IMG/VR virus record: IMGVR_UViG_3300023278_000918
Location: 1-20,186 of that record
Length of the DNA stretch: 20,186 nt
Origin: a virus
Direction: 5' to 3' (one strand)
The notes beneath the pieces were generated by a model. The model was given only the letters and a program-made list of their open reading frames with translations. It was not told the DNA's origin and searched no databases. Of the stretch, positions 8,943 through 14,792 are shown in pieces (the stretch's first letter is position 1; each line of letters begins with the position of its first letter). Both the position numbers and the translations under genes were made by a program.

Positions 8943-9587
8943 ATGGCATTCATAGAAAGAATAAAAGCACTCTTCCCAGACAAGTATATTAAGAAAGATG
9001 TACGAGCTGGAAAGAAAGGAGATAGCACAATTCAAGTTGCTAGACTATCTCATGTTAATGAAGTTGGAAAACAAGCTGAAGTTGGATTGCAATTAAATGC
9101 TGATAGATTTAAATCATCTACAGCAGCTCTACCATCTAGCGTTTTGCAAAAAACATCAACAAGAATTACATTTAGCAATGGTACTGTACAAGAAGGTTGG
9201 AAGTTAACTATCATAGGAGCGCTTCAAGGAACCTCTGATGAACTTACTGAGTTAGTTTCAGTTAATATTCCAGAAGTTTCAGGAGCAGGTAATGAAGGTT
9301 ATTACCTACCTTGGGAAATGAAAGGGGTTGTAGTATGCTCGGATAATGGTTTAAGTTCAAATGTAATTAATGTATTGCAAAATGGAGCTGAACTTACAGA
9401 CAGCCTTACAAGCAACGGTGCACCAACTGATTCAATAGCAATACTTGAAAGTACGACTGGCGCACAGGTAGACTTTACTTTATCTGTAGTTGCAAATCCA
9501 AGTGGATTAGGCGCAAATGCTGCAGGAACAGTAGTAGCAAATTTTGAATTCCTTTGTTATGAAGGAGTAGTACCAACAATTGTTTAA
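8943..9587 (+). CDS. Putative capsid decoration / head-associated structural protein
   Basis: I do not recognise a named family for this 214-residue protein. It has a short basic N-terminal segment (IERIKALFPDKYIKKDVRAGKKG, about 4-26), then a beta-rich body with repeated Ser/Thr/Ala/Gly strands and no membrane segment. The C-terminus (GTVVANFEFLCYEGVVPTIV) looks like the closing strands of a beta sandwich. Its location directly after the capsid gene and its terminator fits a head auxiliary or decoration protein, needed in large but sub-capsid amounts. The start is preceded by AAAACTTTAAAAAA. A minor capsid or tail protein is possible. Confidence 0.45.
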   Translation: MAFIERIKALFPDKYIKKDVRAGKKGDSTIQVARLSHVNEVGKQAEVGLQLNADRFKSSTAALPSSVLQKTSTRITFSNGTVQEGWKLTIIGALQGTSDELTELVSVNIPEVSGAGNEGYYLPWEMKGVVVCSDNGLSSNVINVLQNGAELTDSLTSNGAPTDSIAILESTTGAQVDFTLSVVANPSGLGANAAGTVVANFEFLCYEGVVPTIV

Positions 9588-9598
9588 AAATAGAAATC

Positions 9599-10258
9599 AT
9601 GGCAGAAGAAATATACGCAAAAGAAGCAGCCCTCAGAGATGACAGAGTTCAGGAAATATCTTTTAATGCAACAACTGGAGTAACGTTTGTTGCAAAAGCT
9701 TATGTAGAATCACCTTATAAAGCTCCACAAGAAGCAGGTGTTACAATAGCTGGTGAGAGATTTACTCTAGATGTGGCGAAAGATATGAATTATATAGATT
9801 CAATCGCTAGTGAAAAATCACTTGCTAATCTAGAAGAGTTTAACTGTGGCGACTATGGAGCAAGAGAAGAACAAGCAAAGGCTGTAAGATTAAATGCAGC
9901 GTTCACAGACGATGTAAGAGCAGCAGCTGAAATTCACGAAGATCTATCAAAGAAAAGATGTGAAGAGAAAGTGGAAGATAGAGCGGTGCTTAATCCTAAG
10001 TACTATAAAACCTTTATAGAAATATATAAAGCATCTTTTGGCATCAGACTCTTTAGAGAGGATGAGACGTTAGACAAAAAGGTTCAGGATGAGTTAGATA
10101 GAAGAATTACAAAAGTAAAAGCTCTTAAGCAGGCTCTTGAAACTAAATTTTCTACGACTTTCTCATATGGAGATAGACTTTTAGAATCTAGGTTTGGCGC
10201 AGATAAAAAAATGGGTTCACCTGTTCAAAATACAAATAAGAAGTACGCAGATTTATAA
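9599..10258 (+). CDS. Virion-module protein of unknown function
   Basis: This 219-residue protein belongs to no family I can name. Residues 1-60 or so are beta-rich. The rest is helical and charged, with an Ala-rich segment around 100-115 (AAFTDDVRAAAEIHEDLSKK) and a helix-rich C-terminal half (EIYKASFGIRLFREDETLDKKVQDELDRRITKVKALKQALETKF) consistent with an oligomeric or neck-type structural protein. The gene starts 11 bases after the upstream stop and runs in the same transcriptional unit as the decoration candidate. A GAAA-loop hairpin follows it. Assignment to head completion is inference from position only. Confidence 0.5.
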   Translation: MAEEIYAKEAALRDDRVQEISFNATTGVTFVAKAYVESPYKAPQEAGVTIAGERFTLDVAKDMNYIDSIASEKSLANLEEFNCGDYGAREEQAKAVRLNAAFTDDVRAAAEIHEDLSKKRCEEKVEDRAVLNPKYYKTFIEIYKASFGIRLFREDETLDKKVQDELDRRITKVKALKQALETKFSTTFSYGDRLLESRFGADKKMGSPVQNTNKKYADL

Positions 10259-10274
10259 TTGCTCAAATAACTAT

Positions 10275-10292
10275 TGCCGGTGAAAACCGGCA
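10275..10292 (+). other. Stable hairpin with GAAA tetraloop
   Basis: TGCCGGT (10275-10281) pairs perfectly with ACCGGCA (10286-10292) around the loop GAAA. It lies 17 bases after a stop codon, but no T-run follows, so it is not a standard intrinsic terminator. It could protect a 3' end, mark a processing site or act as a weak terminator. Confidence 0.6.
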
Positions 10293-10305
10293 TTAGAAAT
10301 ATTAA

Positions 10306-10334
10306 TTGATAACGTACATAATTATGTACATTTG
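10306..10334 (+). promoter_or_regulatory. Candidate Bacteroidota-type promoter overlapping a 16-base palindrome
   Basis: TTG (10306-10308) and TACATTTG (10327-10334) are separated by 18 bases, matching the known Bacteroidota -33 TTG / -7 TAnnTTTG pattern. The -7 box would end 36 bases before the next ATG. The spacer holds the perfect palindrome GTACATAATTATGTAC (10314-10329), which could be an operator. The same bases also resemble the GTAyAT...ATGT motif seen in other gaps, so a phage-specific promoter is an alternative reading. Confidence 0.45.
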
Positions 10335-10370
10335 AGTGATGATTAATAATTTATAAAAACCAAACAAAAA

Positions 10371-11387
10371 ATGGAAGATTACACAATTGTAGAAAAGTAT
10401 CAGCAACGTAAAAATCAGACTGTAGCTGTACGCCCTTATTTTAATCCTGATAAAGAAAATATGGGATTAGAATCATATGGAATGTCACTTCATGATGGAG
10501 TATGGCATGAAGAATCTTTAGCTTGTTTAGAAATGAACGGAGTTAAAAGGTATGTTACAGGACTTAATGAGTTTGCACCAGACGTCAAGATGCTGCCTCC
10601 GGGAGAAAAAGAAGTTAAAATTAAACAAATTAGAAAGGCTGTTGCTCAGCTTGAAGCAGAATTAGCAGCAAACGTAATAGACCCGGAAGATAAAGATTTT
10701 TGGAATAAGCTGACTTTATTAAAACCAGATAATGATTCATTTTGGTCTAGAATAAGTATGAGATGCGGTAATGAACCTGTATTTTTAGATCCTGTAAAGG
10801 ATCCGTATGATTTAATAAAATTACATGCAATTAATGCAGGAGGATTTTCAATGATAGCCAAATCTTTAAAAGATGCAAAGAAAAAGGCAAATCCTACTAA
10901 ATTTTATTTAGATCAATTAGATGAGACCGTATCAACTAGAACTGAATATACAAAATTGAAGAATAAAGCTTTATCTAAATTAGAAGATTTGTACGATAAA
11001 AATAAATCAAAATTAATGTATGTAGCCAAGGTAGTTGATTCGGATAGTGTTCAGTATACAAAATCTACATCTATAGATATTATGTATGAAAATATGGATG
11101 CGTTTATTTCTGGAGATGGGACTGAATCAAATAAAAAACGTGCTGCTGAAAGTTTTATTGAAGCTTCAAAAAATAACATGAAAGATCTTAAAATTAGAGC
11201 TTTAGTTAAAGATTGCATGTTCTATAGATTTATTCTTGTAAAATCTACAGGGTGGATTGAAACTTTAGATAGTGGAATAAGATTAGGAAAAGTTCCTAGT
11301 GAAGTTCAAACATTCTTAAAAAATCCTGAAAACGAGGAAGTTTTAAAATCAATGTTAGATAAGGTCGAACCTTATTGGCAAGCTTAA
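10371..11387 (+). CDS. Putative virion structural protein, unknown function
   Basis: This 338-residue, largely helical and charged protein matches no family with a known function that I can name. The N-terminal part includes VAVRPYFNPDKENMG (about 18-32) and FAPDVKMLPPGEKEVKIKQI, then a coiled-coil-like segment (about 78-100). A middle region has KDPYDLIKLHAINAGGF (about 141-157) and helical repeats rich in Lys. There is no signal peptide, membrane segment or catalytic motif. It has its own candidate promoter and an A-rich leader (AAAACCAAACAAAAA), and is followed after nine bases by the connector candidate. Position between capsid and connector genes suggests a neck, tail-terminator or assembly role, as inference. 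Confidence 0.5.
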   Translation: MEDYTIVEKYQQRKNQTVAVRPYFNPDKENMGLESYGMSLHDGVWHEESLACLEMNGVKRYVTGLNEFAPDVKMLPPGEKEVKIKQIRKAVAQLEAELAANVIDPEDKDFWNKLTLLKPDNDSFWSRISMRCGNEPVFLDPVKDPYDLIKLHAINAGGFSMIAKSLKDAKKKANPTKFYLDQLDETVSTRTEYTKLKNKALSKLEDLYDKNKSKLMYVAKVVDSDSVQYTKSTSIDIMYENMDAFISGDGTESNKKRAAESFIEASKNNMKDLKIRALVKDCMFYRFILVKSTGWIETLDSGIRLGKVPSEVQTFLKNPENEEVLKSMLDKVEPYWQA

Positions 11388-11396
11388 ACATAAACC

Positions 11397-12104
11397 ATGG
11401 ACAACGCAACTATACAAATAAAGATAAAGCAGAGACTTAATAAATTATCAAGCAATGACTATGATAATATAGAATTATGGCAAATATCAGAAGCTTTTAA
11501 TAAGGCTGCGGTTGAATGGTCTAGAAGGCAGCTCCATGGTGGTAATATGTATAAAGAAGGAGATGAGTTCTCTAAGCGTAGAATTGATGACATGCAGGTC
11601 TTGCTTAGAGAACTTCCTTTAACGGGTATAAGTACAGATGATTATTTTGAAACGGTAAACTTTCCAATTGATGATTATCTTGAGTACAAAAGAATAACCG
11701 CCTTTGCTAAGGATGAGTGTTGCCCCGACTTAAGAACAATGCAAGTTTATTTAGCTGAAGAAGCAAATGTAAATTTAATACAAAGAGATCCTTTAAAAAA
11801 TCCCAACTTTAATTGGGCAGAAACATTTTGTACTATACTTGATAATAAAATTAGAATTTATAAAAATAAAGATTTTGATATTGTTCAGCCAGTATTGACA
11901 TATTATAAAAGACCTACATATATACAATTTATAGGTGCTGTGGATCCTTATACAGGTAACGTATCTGTTGCTGATGTGGAATCAGATTTTAAAGATGATA
12001 TTGTTGAATTAATATTAGATGAAGCTGCTGCAGTTATAGCAGGAGATATTGATAACTTTAATCAATCAAATAGAGAACAACAAGCTGCAGAAAGATCTAA
12101 TTAA
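11397..12104 (+). CDS. Putative head-tail connector (neck) protein
   Basis: This is a 235-residue protein. The helical N-terminus (IKQRLNKLSSNDYDNIELWQ and following, residues 8-40) leads to EWSRRQLHGGNMYKEGDEFSKRRIDDMQVLL, then a beta-rich middle (VNFPIDDYLEYKRITAF; NKIRIYKNKDFDIVQPVLTYYKRP) and an acidic C-terminal helix (FKDDIVELILDEAAAVIAGD, about 200-219). A helical bundle with a central beta insertion and a C-terminal helix carrying a D...E..LD.AA motif is typical of gp6/gp15-type connectors and ring proteins. The sequence resembles neck-region proteins I have seen in Bacteroidota phages. Its order (capsid, then connector, then tail gene) agrees. The exact ring position cannot be assigned. 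Confidence 0.5.
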   Translation: MDNATIQIKIKQRLNKLSSNDYDNIELWQISEAFNKAAVEWSRRQLHGGNMYKEGDEFSKRRIDDMQVLLRELPLTGISTDDYFETVNFPIDDYLEYKRITAFAKDECCPDLRTMQVYLAEEANVNLIQRDPLKNPNFNWAETFCTILDNKIRIYKNKDFDIVQPVLTYYKRPTYIQFIGAVDPYTGNVSVADVESDFKDDIVELILDEAAAVIAGDIDNFNQSNREQQAAERSN

Positions 12105-12122
12105 TTTTGTTTTAATTAAATC

Positions 12123-12141
12123 TTTTTGTATATTATATATG
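12123..12141 (+). promoter_or_regulatory. Candidate phage promoter motif, copy A (upstream of major tail gene)
   Basis: TTTTTGTATATTATATATG starts 18 bases after the connector stop. Its first 14 bases are identical to 13776-13789, and its last 13 to 5880-5892. A small hairpin and a strongly A-rich leader lie between it and the start of the 504-residue structural gene. No convincing TAnnTTTG box at the right distance is seen, so a phage-specific factor is possible. Confidence 0.4.
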
Positions 12142-12153
12142 TGCTTTAGCACA
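12140..12153 (+). other. 5'-leader hairpin TGTGC-TTTA-GCACA
   Basis: This 5-bp inverted repeat with a TTTA loop lies directly after promoter-like motif A. If transcription starts nearby, the hairpin would be at or near the 5' end of the mRNA for the abundant tail protein and could stabilise it. It is not followed by a T-run, so it is not a terminator. Confidence 0.4.
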
Positions 12154-12188
12154 ATTATTTATTTATAACAAAAAAAAACAAAGAAAAA

Positions 12189-13703
12189 ATGGCTTATTTT
12201 AATCACGCTTTTCAAAAAAGTTGGTTGGCTGACGGTGCTGCACCTGCTGCCGCCACTCCTACATCTGCTCTAAAGGCAGGTGAGTTTGGATTAGTAGATG
12301 GCAAATCTTGGAAGACAGATTCTGCTGCAAACATTTCCGCTGCCGGTAACTTGGCTTATTTAGTAGGTGGTAACTACCACCCAAATGACAAAATTGGTAA
12401 CAACCCAGGACATGGGGGATATCAAGAATCAATCAAATCTAAAGGTATTAATTTTAAATACATATCAAGATTAGGGATTGCTGACGAGAACGAGGCTGAG
12501 CAAGCAGAGGTAAAACTATGTGTTGCTTCTGATTGTGCTCCATGTGGGCAAAATCTTTTTGTACGTCTTGACGTTAAAGGTTCTCCAGCACTACGTTTTT
12601 TAAATCACAATGCTTATGCAATTGGCGATAGTTCAGGAGATGCGGCTGTAAATGGTGGATCACTACCAGGGCTTTGCTGTGTAGATGGTCAAGATTTTCT
12701 TGATCCTGCAATGGCTTTAGCTGCTGCAATTCAAATGACTATCAACGATCCAATTATGAAACCTTTTGTTGAAGAAGGCGCTGATGCAGCTAACGGTGTT
12801 CCTGCTTCATTTACTGCAGCATCAACTGCAGGTACTTTATTTACTGGTACTTATACTGGTGTTGCAACTACTACTGGCGGATCTGGAACAGGTCTGACTG
12901 TAACAATTGTTGTTGATTCAGTTGCTGGTACAGCTACTGCAACTCTTGATTCTGCAGGTGGTGCAGCTCAAGGATATGCAGGTGGAGATACGCTTAGTGT
13001 TATTGGTACTGCTGTTGGTGGTGCTACTCCTGCTGATGATATGACTTTTCAGGTTGCTTCTCTTGCTACAGACGTAAGTATGGCAATTACTACGGGATCA
13101 GCAACTGAGTACTTTACACTTTCTGAAGTTCTTAATGGTGGGTATACACCTAGCACTGACCCAGTAGGTGATTTAGTTTCAGCTTGTGTTACTCTTAAAG
13201 GAGCATATATAGATACTAAATTTGGAAACTGCTCATTTGATACTAGAGATCATTATGAAAAAGAACCTGTATCTCTTATTGCATCTATCTTAGACGAAAC
13301 TGGAAATCCATGTAATGATTGTGGTGTTGCTACATCAACTCCAGGACAAATGGCTCAAACTTCAGGTGAAACTGTAGTTAGATCTTTGATCCTATCAGAT
13401 CGTTATGCTCAGAATCCATATAGTCAAGGAAATGCTGACTCAGCAAGAATCAGAGAGATTGAAGGATCTTCAGTAGTTAGAGATTCTGTTGATAGAAGCG
13501 CATTATACAAAGTGTTTTATTTACAGCACAGTGTTCCAAGATTCAACAATCCATCTGGTGTATTTGATAACGATCAATACTTATATGAGATTTTTGTTAT
13601 ACCTGGATCAGCTGCTGATACAAATTTAACAGCCATGTGGGGAGCTATTTCAGCTCAAGCTGCAGCGTTAAGTAATATTGTACCTGTTGAAACCGGTCTA
13701 TAA
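12189..13703 (+). CDS. Abundant virion structural protein, probable major tail protein (tube or sheath)
   Basis: This 504-residue protein begins MAYFNHAFQKSWLADG, a start I recognise from structural proteins of Bacteroidota phages. Residues 1-200 and 298-504 form the conserved-looking body; the latter ends in YLYEIFVIPGS and VPVETGL. Residues about 205-292 look like an inserted Gly/Thr/Ala-rich beta domain (GGSGTGLTVTIVVD ... GYAGGDTLSV ... GATPADDMTFQV), of a type common as add-on domains in marine phage virion proteins. Cysteines cluster at 111, 116 and 119, at 163-164 and at 375/378. The gene has its own candidate promoter, a very A-rich leader and a strong terminator, the same arrangement as the capsid gene, which suggests high output. 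Tube versus sheath cannot be decided; no sheath motif is obvious. Confidence 0.55.
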   Translation: MAYFNHAFQKSWLADGAAPAAATPTSALKAGEFGLVDGKSWKTDSAANISAAGNLAYLVGGNYHPNDKIGNNPGHGGYQESIKSKGINFKYISRLGIADENEAEQAEVKLCVASDCAPCGQNLFVRLDVKGSPALRFLNHNAYAIGDSSGDAAVNGGSLPGLCCVDGQDFLDPAMALAAAIQMTINDPIMKPFVEEGADAANGVPASFTAASTAGTLFTGTYTGVATTTGGSGTGLTVTIVVDSVAGTATATLDSAGGAAQGYAGGDTLSVIGTAVGGATPADDMTFQVASLATDVSMAITTGSATEYFTLSEVLNGGYTPSTDPVGDLVSACVTLKGAYIDTKFGNCSFDTRDHYEKEPVSLIASILDETGNPCNDCGVATSTPGQMAQTSGETVVRSLILSDRYAQNPYSQGNADSARIREIEGSSVVRDSVDRSALYKVFYLQHSVPRFNNPSGVFDNDQYLYEIFVIPGSAADTNLTAMWGAISAQAAALSNIVPVETGL

Positions 13704-13730
13704 AATAGATTGAAACATATCAATTTGAAA

Positions 13731-13765
13731 GAAGGTGGGATATTATATCCCGCCTTTCTTTTTTT
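13731..13765 (+). terminator. Intrinsic terminator after the major tail gene
   Basis: GAAGGTGGGA (13731-13740) pairs with TCCCGCCTTT (13748-13757), with two G-T pairs and loop TATTATA. C and a run of seven T follow (13759-13765). It lies 27 bases after the stop and just before promoter-like motif B. Confidence 0.85.
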
Positions 13766-13775
13766 ATAGCATCTT

Positions 13776-13789
13776 TTTTTGTATATTAT
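13776..13789 (+). promoter_or_regulatory. Candidate phage promoter motif, copy B
   Basis: TTTTTGTATATTAT is identical to 12123-12136. It starts 10 bases after a terminator and ends 25 bases before the next ATG, as expected for a promoter restarting transcription. A TTG at 13779-13781 and TAAATTTT at 13801-13808 (19-base spacer) also approach the Bacteroidota -33/-7 pattern, with one mismatch. Confidence 0.42.
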
Positions 13790-13814
13790 TAATGTATATG
13801 TAAATTTTATTCCC

Positions 13815-14369
13815 ATGGCTGAGAAGCATATTTTAAGTTTAGAAGTTCCTGCTGTAGCAAACTGCGAGATACTGTCTATAAGAGATACTAGCCAATATAC
13901 GGAACTTCTACCCGTAGATTGCGCAGAGCTATTAATAACAGTACCTGGGTTTAATTCCCCAGCATTAATTCAAGTCACAAAAGATTTTGATTTAAATCTG
14001 GTAGCTTGTGACTTAGGAGTTCAAATTGTAAATTGCGGAACAGAACAGGCAATATTACCAGATGGCGTTTATATCATTAGATATAGCGTTTCTCCAAACA
14101 CTGAAGTATTTGTTGAATATAATCATCTAAGAACATCAAGTATTTTAAACCTATACAATGAAGTATTATGCAGTATTGGCATTGACACTTGCGAACCATC
14201 TTCAGAGACACAAGATTTAATTAATGAGATTCAATATATCAGAACACTTATTGATGCTGCTGTAGCGGAAGTTGAGTATTGTATTTCACCAACAAAAGGC
14301 ATGGAAATGTATGATTATGCATTAAAACGTTTACGCAGAATATTATGTATAACCTCATCTAATTGCTAA
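13815..14369 (+). CDS. Tail/neck-region protein of unknown function, cysteine-rich
   Basis: The protein has 184 residues from the ATG at 13815 (MAEKHILSLEVPAVANCEIL). The frame is open further up to a TTG at 13779, but that TTG lies in the promoter-like motif, so the ATG is preferred. The N-terminal two thirds are beta-rich with spaced cysteines (NCEIL, VDCAELL, LVACDLGVQIVNCG). The C-terminal third is helical (QDLINEIQYIRTLIDAAVAE, then KGMEMYDYALKRLRRILC). I know no assigned function. A beta domain followed by a C-terminal helical hairpin would suit a tail-completion or baseplate adaptor. It begins the cysteine-rich cluster and is followed after 19 bases by the small CxxC gene. Confidence 0.55.
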   Translation: MAEKHILSLEVPAVANCEILSIRDTSQYTELLPVDCAELLITVPGFNSPALIQVTKDFDLNLVACDLGVQIVNCGTEQAILPDGVYIIRYSVSPNTEVFVEYNHLRTSSILNLYNEVLCSIGIDTCEPSSETQDLINEIQYIRTLIDAAVAEVEYCISPTKGMEMYDYALKRLRRILCITSSNC

Positions 14370-14388
14370 ATACATTAAAACCAATAAA

Positions 14389-14568
14389 ATGAAATGTGCA
14401 GAATGTAATAAAGGATTTAGTTGCGGATGTCAAAAGACAAAAGGTGCGGATGGGTCAGTTGTTCATAAAACTTGTTTAACGACTTATAATTCTAAACTAA
14501 ATGTTAATATAAGTCCACTCACAAAGAAACTAAATGATGCTAAAAACAAAGTAATAAGAAATGGATAA
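14389..14568 (+). CDS. 59-residue zinc-ribbon-like CxxC/CxC protein
   Basis: This small gene starts at an ATG with the leader ACATTAAAACCAATAAA, matching that of the scaffold-like gene, and overlaps the next start by eight bases. The product begins MKCAECNKGFSCGCQKTKG. Cysteines at 3, 6, 12, 14 and 29 and His26 give CxxC, CxC and HxxC pairs, consistent with binding a zinc ion. The remaining half (about 30-59) is polar and probably helical. It is one residue under a 60-residue cut-off, so it could easily be left out of an annotation. Function is unknown. Its position among tail genes suggests a small virion or assembly factor, though a regulatory protein is possible. Confidence 0.82.
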   Translation: MKCAECNKGFSCGCQKTKGADGSVVHKTCLTTYNSKLNVNISPLTKKLNDAKNKVIRNG

Positions 14569-14779
14569 TCCAAATCAAATAAAGATAAAAATTCAGTTTG
14601 CAAATGCTGCTTACCAAGATTTCAAATCTAAAAGATTTGGCCTTACGCCATGTTGTCATTTTGATTTTCAAACTGTAACAATAAAAAATGAGTTATGCGA
14701 ATGGGAAAAATTAAGTTCTAAGAAACTAACTCCTAGTACTGGTTTAACTATTAAAATTATAGATTGCGCGACAATATAA
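14561..14779 (+). CDS. Small protein of unknown function in the tail cluster (72 aa)
   Basis: This 72-residue protein starts MDNPNQIKIKIQFANAAY. It overlaps the preceding small gene by eight bases in another frame, and 13 bases separate it from the large fibre-like gene. It is beta-strand rich with a CCHFDF motif (31-36) and further cysteines at 46 and 69. It has no signal peptide or membrane segment. I do not recognise it. Tight packing and overlap indicate a real, co-translated gene; a small virion part or a chaperone for the large downstream protein are guesses. Confidence 0.7.
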   Translation: MDNPNQIKIKIQFANAAYQDFKSKRFGLTPCCHFDFQTVTIKNELCEWEKLSSKKLTPSTGLTIKIIDCATI

Positions 14780-14792
14780 AAGAAGTAAAATT

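Noticed and set aside
12102-12109. TAATTTTG as a Bacteroidota -7 box
   Set aside because: There is no TTG at a suitable distance upstream and it overlaps the end of the connector gene. Such octamers are expected by chance in AT-rich DNA.
13779-13814. TTG at 13779 as the start of the 184-residue protein
   Set aside because: It lies inside the promoter-like motif. The ATG at 13815 gives an MA-type N-terminus like neighbouring structural proteins.
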